This document shows, piece by piece, positions 1 through 8,030 of a DNA stretch of 64,000 nucleotides. Position 1 is the first letter of the stretch, and every line of letters starts with the position of its first letter. The position numbers were made by a program, and so were the translations under genes. The notes under the pieces were generated by a model. It had not been told where the DNA came from and made no database searches. It saw nothing but the letters and a program-made list of their open reading frames with translations. The stretch is from Gammaproteobacteria bacterium (GTDB lineage Bacteria > Pseudomonadota > Gammaproteobacteria > SZUA-229): contig JASBSR010000031.1 in NCBI GenBank assembly GCA_030148865.1, positions 1-64,000 of the forward strand, in the 5' to 3' direction.

Positions 1-111
1 TCAAATGGCGACTGCTACACATAAAAGCACCTGAATTCGCCTACCAGCTTGATTTAGCCCGTGAAATGCTGCTTTTAAGCCACTAAAACAGTGATTATTT
101 CGATGAAATAA

Positions 112-303
112 ATTAAATTTCAATCAGTTAATCTGGCCCGAAACCTGTTTCGTTCGTTTACTCTTAATGACTTCGCAACGATAGTCGGTCTTCTTGTAGG
201 TGGCGCAGGTTTTGCTCTGGGTATTTTAAACTATTTCAGAGACAAGGCTAAGATTCAACCTGGAACATGTCGTAAGCTTTCCTATGAGGTTGGCTGGCGA
301 TAA
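112..303 (+). pseudogene. Possible fragment of a small membrane protein
   Basis: An open frame runs from just after a stop at 109-111 to a TAA at 301-303. It contains a plausible membrane segment (FATIVGLLVGGAGFALGIL) followed by NYFRDKAK, the look of a short membrane anchor with a positive inside end. There is no ATG or GTG at its beginning; the first usable codon is CTG at 133. It is therefore either a remnant of a longer gene or chance. The rest of 1-431 holds nothing I recognise. Confidence 0.22.
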
Positions 304-431
304 GTAGAGCTTTTTTCTGGTAAAATTTGCCGAGGAAGCCTTTATGAAGACGTCACGTTTTAGAGAAAGCCAGATCGTCACGATCCTGGGAGGGCAGCTA
401 TTGTGCCGGGGTTTGGCTGATACATGCAGCA

Positions 432-1823
432 TCAAACACCCGCCATGAGCCAGCGTCGTACCTCGTTCACGCGTCGGATCAGGCGTTCTTTATTGGCTTC
501 CGGCACCGTGGCCAGCTCGTTAACCCGTGCCGCATAGTTCTCGCTGATAGCCAGCAGGCTGTGCACGGTCTCATCACACTGCGTTTTGTTCAGGCCGCAG
601 GCTTTGGCGAAGCGCGCGATGGCCTCGTTGAAACTCACCGGTGTTTTGTGTCCGTCCAGCATTTCGCCATAATTGCCGAATGGCATTACGCTGAGCATGT
701 CATGCTGCGAGTAGGCGCGCATCGGTGCGGGGTCGTACACCGGAGTAAAGTGACGGGTACCGTTATGTTCGAGAATGGTTAAATTTTCCAGATGCAGGTC
801 GCCATTGCCTGTAAGTAGCGCCAGTAACAGGCGTTTGAACAAATGCAGCTTTGCTGACGTCGGCTGGCTGACAATATGCACCGCCGACGTATTGATCGCG
901 CGCGCGATATTGTCATAGCGATAATCATAATGGTTTACCAATGCAACACCCGAGGCGAGAATTGAGAACAGGCTTTCGGTGAATACCGGGCGGTTGCTGA
1001 CATCGCGGTCAAAGCGCTCGATCGCCAGCGCGGGCATATCCTTGAAAAAACATTTCCAGTAACGCGGCACGTTAAATCCGGCTTCGCGGTGCAGATCCAG
1101 CGCCAGCGCTTCCAGTTCGATAATACCGGGATAACGCGTGCTCTGCTCGAACTTGAGCACGATATCGGTAACGCCGGCAGTTGGCTGGCGTGTCGGCAGA
1201 CCAATGCGACCGTCCCAGCCCGAGGCCGGAATCGAGAGCAATAGTTTGGGAATCGCACCACCGACACTGGGGGTCGGCCCCACAGTCTGAATCAGCAGTT
1301 CGACATTGCCCTCGAACCAGGTCATGAAATCTTTCAGGCTAAATCCGAGCTCGGTGGTGATTTCTTTGAGCTCGTGTGGTGGCGTGCTCTGGTACCAGGT
1401 TGCCGCGTCCTCATCGTCGCTGAACACATCGAGATGGCCGATACCACCGTGGCCGGAGACTTTCAAAATTTCCCAGTCGGCATCAAAACTGCTGAGACGG
1501 GTTTTACCCTTGCTGGCGAGATATTTCAGTGCCAGATTGCGCTGAAAATTATCGCTTTCACGTGGTGGAATTAAAGATTGCAGCGGTGGCAGCAGGTCAA
1601 AGCGCTCAGTGCGTTCACGCACAATGGTAGTTTTAGCGAAATAATCCGGTGCATACACCAGCCCCAGGCCGGGCAGGCCAGTCTGCAAAAAATCATTATC
1701 GTAGGTAAAACGACATTCGCGCTCGGTGACGTACAAACGCCCCATCCGGTGCGGCGTGCCTTCCAGGCCATCGCCGGGCCGGGGCAGGCGGGTCCAGACC
1801 ACGGCTTCGCGATCGGTACTCAT
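432..1823 (-). CDS. HipA-family serine/threonine kinase toxin
   Basis: The 463-residue protein has the size and layout of the HipA toxin kinases, which phosphorylate a translation target (glutamyl-tRNA synthetase in E. coli) and induce dormancy. The C-terminal half carries the kinase catalytic loop as GNGDLHLENL (family pattern N-x-D-x-H-x-x-N) followed by YDPAPM in the place of the metal-binding D motif. An upstream phosphate-binding region is less clear. Its start codon overlaps the end of a small HTH gene by 4 bp, the usual hipBA order with antitoxin first, so the two are translationally coupled. The target of this homologue cannot be told from sequence. Confidence 0.85.
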   Translation of the reverse strand: MSTDREAVVWTRLPRPGDGLEGTPHRMGRLYVTERECRFTYDNDFLQTGLPGLGLVYAPDYFAKTTIVRERTERFDLLPPLQSLIPPRESDNFQRNLALKYLASKGKTRLSSFDADWEILKVSGHGGIGHLDVFSDDEDAATWYQSTPPHELKEITTELGFSLKDFMTWFEGNVELLIQTVGPTPSVGGAIPKLLLSIPASGWDGRIGLPTRQPTAGVTDIVLKFEQSTRYPGIIELEALALDLHREAGFNVPRYWKCFFKDMPALAIERFDRDVSNRPVFTESLFSILASGVALVNHYDYRYDNIARAINTSAVHIVSQPTSAKLHLFKRLLLALLTGNGDLHLENLTILEHNGTRHFTPVYDPAPMRAYSQHDMLSVMPFGNYGEMLDGHKTPVSFNEAIARFAKACGLNKTQCDETVHSLLAISENYAARVNELATVPEANKERLIRRVNEVRRWLMAGV

Positions 1824-2062
1824 GACGGAAACAGGGTGCCCTTGCTCACCTGTTCGGCGACCGGGTTATCTGGTATCAGTTGCAACCGTAAGCCCGCCAC
1901 TCGTGCCAGTTGTTCGAAGGTGACCAGGCTAATATTCGGGTTCTTTTTCGCTCGCGACAGCGTTTCCGGTCGAATTTCCACCCGCGCTGCCAGCTCACCC
2001 TGACTCAGGCCACGCGCTTTCGCTGCTGCGATAATCTGGCTGATTAGGTCAGTGCTGCTCAT
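1820..2062 (-). CDS. HipB-like XRE-family antitoxin and repressor
   Basis: This 80-residue protein has a helix-turn-helix of the Cro/C1 (XRE) type at about residues 5-60, including GLSQGELAARVEIRPETLSR. The rest, VTFEQLARVAGLRLQLIP, is the strand region typical of HipB-like antitoxins. It precedes and overlaps the HipA-like gene by 4 bp, so it is expected to bind and neutralise that kinase and repress the operon. The ATG at 2062 has a good Shine-Dalgarno (GAGAGG) about 5 nt upstream. Inverted and direct repeats just upstream are candidate operators. Confidence 0.85.
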   Translation of the reverse strand: MSSTDLISQIIAAAKARGLSQGELAARVEIRPETLSRAKKNPNISLVTFEQLARVAGLRLQLIPDNPVAEQVSKGTLFPS

Positions 2063-2102
2063 ACACGCCTCTCATTGACATAAAACTCATATTTATGTGT
2101 TA

Positions 2103-2130
2103 ACTATAACTGAAATGACTTAAAACGCAA
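2103..2130 (-). promoter_or_regulatory. Promoter of the hipBA-like operon
   Basis: Read on the minus strand, a -35 box TTGCGT (2130-2125) and a -10 box TATAGT (2108-2103) are separated by 16 bp, about 40 bp upstream of the antitoxin ATG. The -35 box lies inside one arm of the palindrome at 2124-2145, so repressor binding there would block RNA polymerase. The boxes are read directly; function is inferred. Confidence 0.55.
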
Positions 2131-2206
2131 ATATATAATTGCGTTAAATATCAATATTATAGGGTGTCTATGTGAAATATTGATTTATATATCAATATAA
2201 TTGCGT
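2124..2206. repeat. Operator-like palindromes and direct repeats upstream of hipBA-like genes
   Basis: Three elements are visible. AACGCAA (2124-2130) and TTGCGTT (2139-2145) form a perfect 7-bp inverted repeat around 8 bp. ATATTGAT (2177-2184) and ATCAATAT (2191-2198) form a perfect 8-bp inverted repeat around 6 bp. ATATAATTGCGT occurs as a direct repeat at 2133-2144 and 2195-2206. HipB-type antitoxins bind several spaced palindromes, so these are candidate binding sites. The relE-like gene ends 30 bp beyond. Confidence 0.5.
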
Positions 2207-2235
2207 ACAGCTGGGTTTGCCAGCAGGCAGGACAG

Positions 2236-2502
2236 CTAGAGCTTGCTGTAAATATCCTTGCGATGCCCAACCATCACTACATAAATAGTCAATTCACTAT
2301 CCTCGATGCCATAAACGATACGGTAACAACCCTGGCGAATACGATATCGATCATACCCTGAAAGTTTTGTACTGCCGTGCGGGCGAGGATTGTCAGCTAA
2401 TTGGCCAATGCGATGAATTATCTGCTGGCGGTTTTTTTTGCGGGAAATAGCCTCAATTTCTTTAACCGCTAAGGGTTTGAGCAAAATCTTATATTTTGCC
2501 AC
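2236..2502 (-). CDS. RelE/ParE-family toxin
   Basis: The 88-residue basic protein matches the RelE fold: an N-terminal strand and helix (LLKPLAVKEIEAISRKKNRQQIIHRI), then GSTKLSGYDRYRIRQGCYRIVYGI and the C-terminal VVMVGHRKDIY. RelE enzymes cut mRNA in the ribosome; ParE relatives poison gyrase. The conserved R-x-G-x-Y-R-I-x-Y segment and terminal GHR-x-x-Y fit RelE better. The start is GTG at 2502, overlapping the antitoxin gene by 14 bp, with AGGA upstream. Together they form a two-gene toxin-antitoxin operon. Confidence 0.88.
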   Translation of the reverse strand: MAKYKILLKPLAVKEIEAISRKKNRQQIIHRIGQLADNPRPHGSTKLSGYDRYRIRQGCYRIVYGIEDSELTIYVVMVGHRKDIYSKL

Positions 2503-2722
2503 GCTGTTTTAAGTCCTTGACCACCGCTTCATAGGGCAGGTTGGGCTCGTTGACACGATCAGCAAAAGCCGCAAGATCGTCGGCATCCTCAGCCAGGCTC
2601 ATCTGAACGGCTTCATTGACCAACTCAGACAACGATCGCTCAGTTTCTGCCGCCTTCAGACGCAGGGCGCGGTGAATCTCTGAATCGAAATACACCGTGG
2701 CTCTTTTGGTATCAGTGTTCAT
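2489..2722 (-). CDS. Ribbon-helix-helix antitoxin partner of the RelE-like toxin
   Basis: A 77-residue acidic protein starts with RATVYFDSEIHRALRLKAAETERSLSELVNEAV, a ribbon-helix-helix DNA-binding domain of the CopG/RelB type. A C-terminal tail (LPYEAVVKDLKQRGKI) is of the kind that wraps the toxin. I take the ATG at 2722 rather than the TTG two codons earlier, because a strong promoter places transcription start almost exactly at that ATG. No Shine-Dalgarno is visible, which fits a leaderless mRNA. It should neutralise the downstream toxin and autorepress. Confidence 0.85.
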   Translation of the reverse strand: MNTDTKRATVYFDSEIHRALRLKAAETERSLSELVNEAVQMSLAEDADDLAAFADRVNEPNLPYEAVVKDLKQRGKI

Positions 2723-2728
2723 GGGCAA

Positions 2729-2763
2729 AATATAGCTGTGGCGAGTTAAAACGTCAAGACGTT
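2729..2763 (-). promoter_or_regulatory. Promoter and overlapping palindromic operator of the relBE-like operon
   Basis: On the minus strand, -35 TTGACG (2757-2752) and -10 TATATT (2734-2729) have an ideal 17-bp spacer. The perfect palindrome AACGTC-AA-GACGTT (2750-2763) covers the -35 box and is the likely operator for the ribbon-helix-helix antitoxin. The -10 box ends only 6 bp before the A of the antitoxin ATG at 2722, so the transcript should be leaderless. Confidence 0.65.
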
Positions 2764-2936
2764 AAAGCGGTAGTGGCAAGCATATACTACATAAATTATT
2801 GAGTAATATCGTCGATCAGACTGATCCAAAATATCCAGATGGTAAACCTCAATACTAGCTATCGATAAATTTTGATTTATAGCTTACTTTTATTGAATTA
2901 ATATATTGATATCGGTAGGTGTCTCATGGGGGGGTG

Positions 2937-3278
2937 ATGGCCACTCATCATGCTAGAGCGGGTGAAATTGTTGATCTTGATTCCTGGGCGGATGATTTAC
3001 CCGCAGAAAAATCGAAGGTCATAGCCAAGACTGATGGACTTGAACTTGCCCGGCTTGTTATAGCGGCTGATACTGAGATGCATCACTCTCGATATTGTCA
3101 GGTCGCTGCACCAATTGTTATACACTGTTTAGAAGGTGAGATTGAACTAAAGTCTTCTGGGGAGACTGTGCGTATTAAGCAGGGCCAGCTGGTGTATCTA
3201 CAGGGAAAAACCGAGCATGCATTAAGAGGAGTTACTAATTCAATCGTACTGCTTACAATTGTACTGAACACAAAATAA
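2937..3278 (+). CDS. Small cupin-domain protein
   Basis: The 113-residue protein is a single cupin barrel. The second half shows VIHCLEGEIELKSSGETVRIKQGQLVYLQGKTEHAL, the strand pattern of cupin motifs 1 and 2, with G-E/D-I and a terminal H that can bind metal. Cupins of this size often sit as sensors or isomerases; the substrate cannot be told. I choose the ATG at 2937, which follows a G-rich stretch (GGGGG) acting as ribosome binding site, over the GTG at 2919. It stands alone between the toxin-antitoxin genes and a symporter. Confidence 0.7.
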   Translation: MATHHARAGEIVDLDSWADDLPAEKSKVIAKTDGLELARLVIAADTEMHHSRYCQVAAPIVIHCLEGEIELKSSGETVRIKQGQLVYLQGKTEHALRGVTNSIVLLTIVLNTK

Positions 3279-3460
3279 ATTTTTGCGCCTGGATTATACG
3301 TTGCAAACCAGATTGAGAGAGCGAACTATGTCAGCTAAATTATTTTAGCTATCATGGTTATTGACAGTGTTGTCGCTTTCCAGCATTCGTGTTTGTTTGA
3401 CTTTAGCATATGCTCGAATCTGCGGTTTAACGCGTTTTTTTCGGCTGCCTCAGTTGATTA

Positions 3461-4822
3461 TCAACTAGCGGATTTGATTCCTGCAAAATACTCACGCGTT
3501 AATTTGTACACCATCGGGCTCAACAGTAGCAGTGCGACCAGATTGGGTATCGCCATCAGGGCATTTAAGGTATCGGCTACCAGCCAGATGAAATCCAGTT
3601 TTGCGGTCGCGCCGACTGGAACCGCGAGCACCCAGAGCGCACGAAACGGAATAATGGCTTTTACGCCAAGCAGATATTCCACACATTTTTCGCCGTAGAA
3701 GCTCCAGCCGAGGATGGTGGTGAAAGCGAAAATACTCAAACCGAAAGTCACGATATAACTACCGACACCAGGCAGGCTGGATTCAAAAGCGACAGACGAC
3801 AGGGTTGCGCCGGTTTCGCCGCTGCGCCAGGCGCCGCTGACGATGATTACCAGCCCGGTGATCGAGCAGACGATAATGGTATCGATGAAGGTGCCGAGCA
3901 TGGCGACTGTGCCCTGACGCACAGGGTTATCAGTCGCGGCAGCAGCGTGCGCGATCGGTGCGCTGCCCAGACCGGCTTCGTTGGAAAAAATACCCCGGGC
4001 AACGCCAAAACGGATCGCCGCCCAGACTGCGGTACCAGCAAACCCTCCGGTGGCAGCGATGGGAGTGAATGCGTGGATGAAAATGAGTTCGAGTGCAGCA
4101 GGAATTGCGCTGACGTTGAGTGCTAGTACGACAACTCCGGCGAGGACATAAGCAATCGCCATCAAAGGTACCAGCGAGCCTGCAACATTGGCGATGCGTT
4201 TAATACCGCCGATCAGTACAAGCGCTACCAGCACAGCGATGACAAGGCCGGTGCCCAGCGGCGGAATACCGAAGCTGGAATTTAAAACATCCGCGACCGA
4301 GTTTGCCTGGATGGTGTTGCCGATACCAAAACCGGCGAGGGCACCGAAGATGGCGAACGCAGTCCCCAGCCAGGCCCAGTGTTGTTTCAGGCCGTTTTTG
4401 ATGTAATACATCGGTCCACCGACATGGTCGCCGTTAGCATCAACTTCGCGATAGTGCACGGCGAGGACTGCTTCGGCATACTTGGTGGCCATACCAACCA
4501 GTGCGGTGCACCACATCCAGAATAATGCACCGGGGCCACCGAGAAAAATGGCGGTAGCAACCCCGGCGATGTTGCCGGTGCCGATGGTCGCCGCCAGCGC
4601 CGTCATCAGGGCTTTAAAAGGCACGATATCGCCATCACCAGTGGCTTTGCGGCCACTCCACAACATGCGGAAGCCGTAGCCGATGTGGCGCAGTGGCATC
4701 AGCCGTAGGCCAGCCATTAAATACAGGCCAGTGCCGAGAATCAGTACCAGCATGGCCGGGCCCCAGACGATGGTGTTTAATTTTGTGACCAGCTCGGTTA
4801 ACTGCGTGATGATGGTGTCCAT
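3461..4822 (-). CDS. Sodium:alanine/glycine symporter, AGCS family
   Basis: The 453-residue integral membrane protein has about ten to eleven hydrophobic segments and the family signatures GDIVPFKALMTALAATIGTGNIAGVATAI, GGPGALFWMWCTALVGMATKYAEAVLAV and GVARGIFSNEAGLGSAPIAHAAA. AGCS carriers import alanine or glycine with sodium at the inner membrane. Length is typical. The ATG at 4822 has an AGGATCG ribosome site. The gene is monocistronic, with no regulator or amino acid enzyme next to it. Confidence 0.93.
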   Translation of the reverse strand: MDTIITQLTELVTKLNTIVWGPAMLVLILGTGLYLMAGLRLMPLRHIGYGFRMLWSGRKATGDGDIVPFKALMTALAATIGTGNIAGVATAIFLGGPGALFWMWCTALVGMATKYAEAVLAVHYREVDANGDHVGGPMYYIKNGLKQHWAWLGTAFAIFGALAGFGIGNTIQANSVADVLNSSFGIPPLGTGLVIAVLVALVLIGGIKRIANVAGSLVPLMAIAYVLAGVVVLALNVSAIPAALELIFIHAFTPIAATGGFAGTAVWAAIRFGVARGIFSNEAGLGSAPIAHAAAATDNPVRQGTVAMLGTFIDTIIVCSITGLVIIVSGAWRSGETGATLSSVAFESSLPGVGSYIVTFGLSIFAFTTILGWSFYGEKCVEYLLGVKAIIPFRALWVLAVPVGATAKLDFIWLVADTLNALMAIPNLVALLLLSPMVYKLTREYFAGIKSAS

Positions 4823-4993
4823 AGCGATCCTGTATCAGGTAGTGCTTTAAACATGTTCAGAAGATTTTTTGTTGCTCGGAATTGTAGATGTTCACTAATT
4901 CGTTGACAGAATATCATCCACCTGGGGCAGTATACATTTTCATTGGTGTAATGGGGAACGACGAGTCTGAAGGCATACACATTTCTCGATTTT

Positions 4994-5031
4994 GTTTGTC
5001 ATTCTGATGAGCGTTTTTGGCGAAGAAGAAC
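4994..5031 (+). repeat. Intergenic repeat related to copies near 34.3-34.5 kb
   Basis: The gap 4823-5169 contains no gene I can support. Within it, GTTTGTCATTCTGATG (4994-5009) is identical to 34377-34392, and the following bases (GCGTTTTTGGCGAAGAAG against GTGTTTTGTGCGGAGAAG) are similar. This is the look of the short dispersed GTCATTCTGA repeats found between genes of many gammaproteobacteria. Confidence 0.55.
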
Positions 5032-5169
5032 CCAGCACCACCAGTGGTCAATGCATGGGCTATGCACGCGCTTTTGCAGAGCAGGCACCTGAGTTTTTAT
5101 AGCGCTATGCCAGGATCCGAGCAGCCAGTCAGATTGTCCGGCAAAAACTGTCTGTTCGAATCTGGACGG

Positions 5170-6225
5170 TCACATTTTCTTTTTGCGGCGTGATGTCTGA
5201 CGGCGGTTGTGCGATATGTTTTCACCCAGGTGGGTGGTTAAAGGAAACTCCACATCGTCTATCTTTCGCCAGTCGCCACGTCTTGGCATTTTTTCAGATC
5301 GATTAGCGGCATCTGACCGATAGTCTTTCAGGCCTTTTTGGACATGTAACAGGCGTTCGAGCTTGACCATATCCTTTTTACTAAGCCCCATTGCTGCGTC
5401 TACCCAGATATCGACTATTTCAGATAGATTTTTATGCGTGACAGGGTGAACCAGCTGACGAATTTTTTTCATCGCTCGTATGGTATTGTGAGACTGGTTG
5501 TGGCTGCCTAAATATTTTTCTACGGTTTCCTCGCCTTCACCTTTTCCGGCCAGTACATCAACGATGCCCATTTCATAAAACTCTTCCGCGCTATATATTT
5601 TGCCGCTTAAAATAACCCGCTCTGCCAGACTGGGGCCGATACGTCTTGCCAGCAGGTTGTATGCACCCATACCCGGGAACAGGTTAAATAAGATTTCTGG
5701 GAAACCCATTTGTGAACCGCGCTCGGCAATAATAATGTCACAGGACAGTGCGGTTTCAAGCCCGCCACCCAGTGCCTGGCCCTGAATTAGTGCAATCATG
5801 GTGATTGGCAGCTCGAGGTTATTGATATTTTGGTGTAGCAGGTTTATGCATTTGTGCGCATAATTTTTGAGTCTCTCTTTATCGTTGTTATTGATGCAAT
5901 GTTTGAATAATTCCAGGTCACCACCAAGGCTGTAGATGCCGGGTATTTTAGATGCCAGGATAAGATGCCGAAATGGCCAGATGCTATCTGAGGATTGATT
6001 GTTATACGTGGTTGTGAGCTGTGCCTGTAGTAGTGCTACTTCGTCCAGTATCTGGGTGTTGATGCACGGACGCGGAGTGGGATGCATCCAGCACCAGATT
6101 GCGCTTGTTTTTGGGTCATAGCGGGTCGTGAACTGGGTAAAATTTAACTCCTGTCTAATCGTACTTTGTTCGTAGTCGACTGCTGTTGTCATCTCAGCAG
6201 CCAGTAAGCTTCTTATGTTTTTCAT
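5170..6225 (-). CDS. rpfF: RpfF-type crotonase (DSF-family fatty-acid signal synthase)
   Basis: The 351-residue protein matches RpfF, the enoyl-CoA hydratase/thioesterase that makes cis-2-unsaturated fatty-acid signals from 3-hydroxyacyl-ACP. Seen in the sequence: oxyanion-hole segment YSLGGDLELF (99-107), QGQALGGGLETALSC (148-162) and GFPEILFNLFPGMGAY (174-189). E157 and E177 are 20 residues apart, exactly like the catalytic pair E141/E161 of Xanthomonas RpfF. The signature WVDAAMGLSKKDM follows near the end. The C-terminus has an extra basic tail (about 50 residues). No rpfC or rpfG lies beside it; instead ACP, ketosynthase and CFA-synthase-like genes diverge from it. The exact product is unknown. 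Confidence 0.85.
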   Translation of the reverse strand: MKNIRSLLAAEMTTAVDYEQSTIRQELNFTQFTTRYDPKTSAIWCWMHPTPRPCINTQILDEVALLQAQLTTTYNNQSSDSIWPFRHLILASKIPGIYSLGGDLELFKHCINNNDKERLKNYAHKCINLLHQNINNLELPITMIALIQGQALGGGLETALSCDIIIAERGSQMGFPEILFNLFPGMGAYNLLARRIGPSLAERVILSGKIYSAEEFYEMGIVDVLAGKGEGEETVEKYLGSHNQSHNTIRAMKKIRQLVHPVTHKNLSEIVDIWVDAAMGLSKKDMVKLERLLHVQKGLKDYRSDAANRSEKMPRRGDWRKIDDVEFPLTTHLGENISHNRRQTSRRKKKM

Positions 6226-6533
6226 CTAAGCATACAACTTGAGAATGAAGACTAATTTTATCTAATCATGCCTAAATTCTGGAGAAATCGCAAATATTGT
6301 ATGCCCTTATAAATCAATACTTATCAGGATTGGCATCAAGTTAATATAAGCCTATATATTCCATAGAAATGTCATATCAAATTCATTTTCTACTATGGGA
6401 TAAATTATAGTATGATCGACACCAGATCGGACGCAAGCAGTACCATTGACTATGGATTGTGGGCCGCATCATAACTTCGTTATCGATGCTAGTTAATTGA
6501 TTACATTAGCATTTATCGGAGTTTCGCTGATCC
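6226..6533. promoter_or_regulatory. Divergent AT-rich control region between rpfF-like and ACP genes
   Basis: This 308-bp gap carries the promoters for both directions. It is strongly AT-rich. A possible plus-strand -10 box TATGAT lies at 6411-6416, with only a weak TTCTAC about 17 bp upstream. I see no convincing palindromic operator. The ACP gene has GGAG at 6519-6522, about 11 bp before its ATG. Confidence 0.35.
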
Positions 6534-6767
6534 ATGCCGTTAAATAAAATCATCGATACCATCGCAAGAACCGTAAACTGTGACACGCATGCCATTCATC
6601 CTCAGGCCAGACTTGACAGTCTTGGTATTGACTCATTAAAAGCCATTAATATTGTTTACGATCTGGAAGAAGAGTTTGGCATTGAGGTACCAAACGAGGC
6701 AATTGCAGACCTGGTTACTGTCAACGACATCGAAGCCGCTATTGCCAGATTACTGAACGAGAAATAG
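6534..6767 (+). CDS. Dedicated acyl carrier protein
   Basis: A 77-residue acidic protein with the carrier-protein motif LGIDSLKAI. S34 is the expected 4'-phosphopantetheine attachment site and the following helix II (LEEEFGIEVPNEAIADLVTV) is standard. It differs from housekeeping AcpP by its DSLKAINIV core and its place beside a ketosynthase. It most likely carries the acyl chain for the RpfF-like, ketosynthase and CFA-synthase-like enzymes around it. The next gene starts 6 bp after its stop, so the two are co-transcribed. Confidence 0.92.
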   Translation: MPLNKIIDTIARTVNCDTHAIHPQARLDSLGIDSLKAINIVYDLEEEFGIEVPNEAIADLVTVNDIEAAIARLLNEK

Positions 6768-6773
6768 CGCTCA

Positions 6774-7982
6774 ATGAAAAAGCGTGTTGTCATTACTGGC
6801 CTCGGCGCTGTTTCTGGGTTTGGCTTAACCCTTGATGAATTTTGGGAAGGCATTAGCAATGGACGGTGTGCTATAAGAGCATTACCACCTCTGGAGGGAG
6901 TGAAAATTTCGGTTGGTGCAACGGTTCCCGATTATGATCCAGATAACTATTTCTCCTCTGACCAGCTCACGATATTAGATCGGTTTTCCCAATTTGCGGT
7001 TATCGCAGCTAAAGCTGCGATTGATGATGCAGGCCTGGTTTGTGGAGAGCAAATTATGGCAGATGCAGCAGCAATCATTGGTAGTGGGTGTGGGGGCAAA
7101 CACACTGATGAAGCCACTTATGATCAGTTATATAAACAAAAACGCCCACGCGCACACCCCTTAACGATACCTAAAGGAATGCCGAGCGCAGCGGCAAGCA
7201 TGGTCAGTATGCAGTGTGGTATTAAAGGACCCGCTTTTTCGCTTGCCAGTGCATGTGCTTCTGGTTCTCACGCGATAATTCAGGCCAGGATGATGATCCA
7301 GTCAGGTATGGTCGACGTGGTTCTGGCAGGTGCTTCAGATGCGCCTTTTACCTACGGCTTATTAAAATCGTGGGAGGCGTTGCGAGTGATATCAAATGAC
7401 ACTTGCCGACCATTTTGTGGTGAGCGCAGTGGGCTGGTGCTAGGCGAAGGCGCAGGAATATTGTTACTTGAGTCAGAAGATCACGCAAAAAATCGTGGCG
7501 CTCGCATCTATGCAGAAGTTATTGGTTCTGGAATGACTTCAGATGCTGGGCATGTTACACGACCTGATGTGACGAGTATAACAAAAAGCATACAAGCCGC
7601 TCTGCAGCATGCAAATATAAATCCGGATGAGGTTGACTATATAAATGCTCATGGCACCGCTACACAGGTAAATGACATAGTAGAAACTGAAGCGATTAAT
7701 CAAGTGTTTGGTGATCACGCAAACAATCTGGCGGTCTCATCAACCAAATCTATGCATGGGCATGCTTTGGGGGCATCCAGTGCCTTAGAGATGGTTGCGA
7801 CCACGCTAGCTATATATCATGGGGTAATTCCGCCAACTGCAAACTTCACAACAATAGATAAAAAATGTAACCTTGACTACGTCCCTAATAAATCCCGCGT
7901 TCAGAATATTAACATTGCAATGTCCAATTCGTTTGCGTTTGGTGGGTTAAACGCAGTACTGGCACTTAATCGATATCACTGA
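6774..7982 (+). CDS. Beta-ketoacyl-ACP synthase (KAS II / FabF-like)
   Basis: The 402-residue thiolase-fold enzyme condenses malonyl-ACP with acyl-ACP. The full Cys-His-His triad is present: C161 in LASACASGSHAI, H293 in NAHGTATQVND and H330 in STKSMHGHALGASS, with K325 also kept. A glycine-rich C-terminus (SNSFAFGGLNAVL) is standard. It differs from housekeeping FabF in spacing and is translated right behind the dedicated ACP, so it is probably a pathway-specific elongation enzyme that sets the chain length of the signal. It appears fully functional. Confidence 0.92.
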   Translation: MKKRVVITGLGAVSGFGLTLDEFWEGISNGRCAIRALPPLEGVKISVGATVPDYDPDNYFSSDQLTILDRFSQFAVIAAKAAIDDAGLVCGEQIMADAAAIIGSGCGGKHTDEATYDQLYKQKRPRAHPLTIPKGMPSAAASMVSMQCGIKGPAFSLASACASGSHAIIQARMMIQSGMVDVVLAGASDAPFTYGLLKSWEALRVISNDTCRPFCGERSGLVLGEGAGILLLESEDHAKNRGARIYAEVIGSGMTSDAGHVTRPDVTSITKSIQAALQHANINPDEVDYINAHGTATQVNDIVETEAINQVFGDHANNLAVSSTKSMHGHALGASSALEMVATTLAIYHGVIPPTANFTTIDKKCNLDYVPNKSRVQNINIAMSNSFAFGGLNAVLALNRYH

Positions 7983-8030
7983 AATCCAGACAATTATATG
8001 CCCTCTAGAATCCAACATTAATAAACTCCA

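Noticed and set aside
226-435. 69-residue frame on the minus strand
   Set aside because: No ribosome site or family, low-complexity Ser/Lys composition, and it overlaps a more protein-like frame on the other strand.
5170-6225. Ordinary fatty-acid oxidation enoyl-CoA hydratase
   Set aside because: The spacing of the two catalytic Glu, the GFPEILFNLFPGMGAY segment and the WVDAAM block fit RpfF much better, and no other beta-oxidation genes are near.
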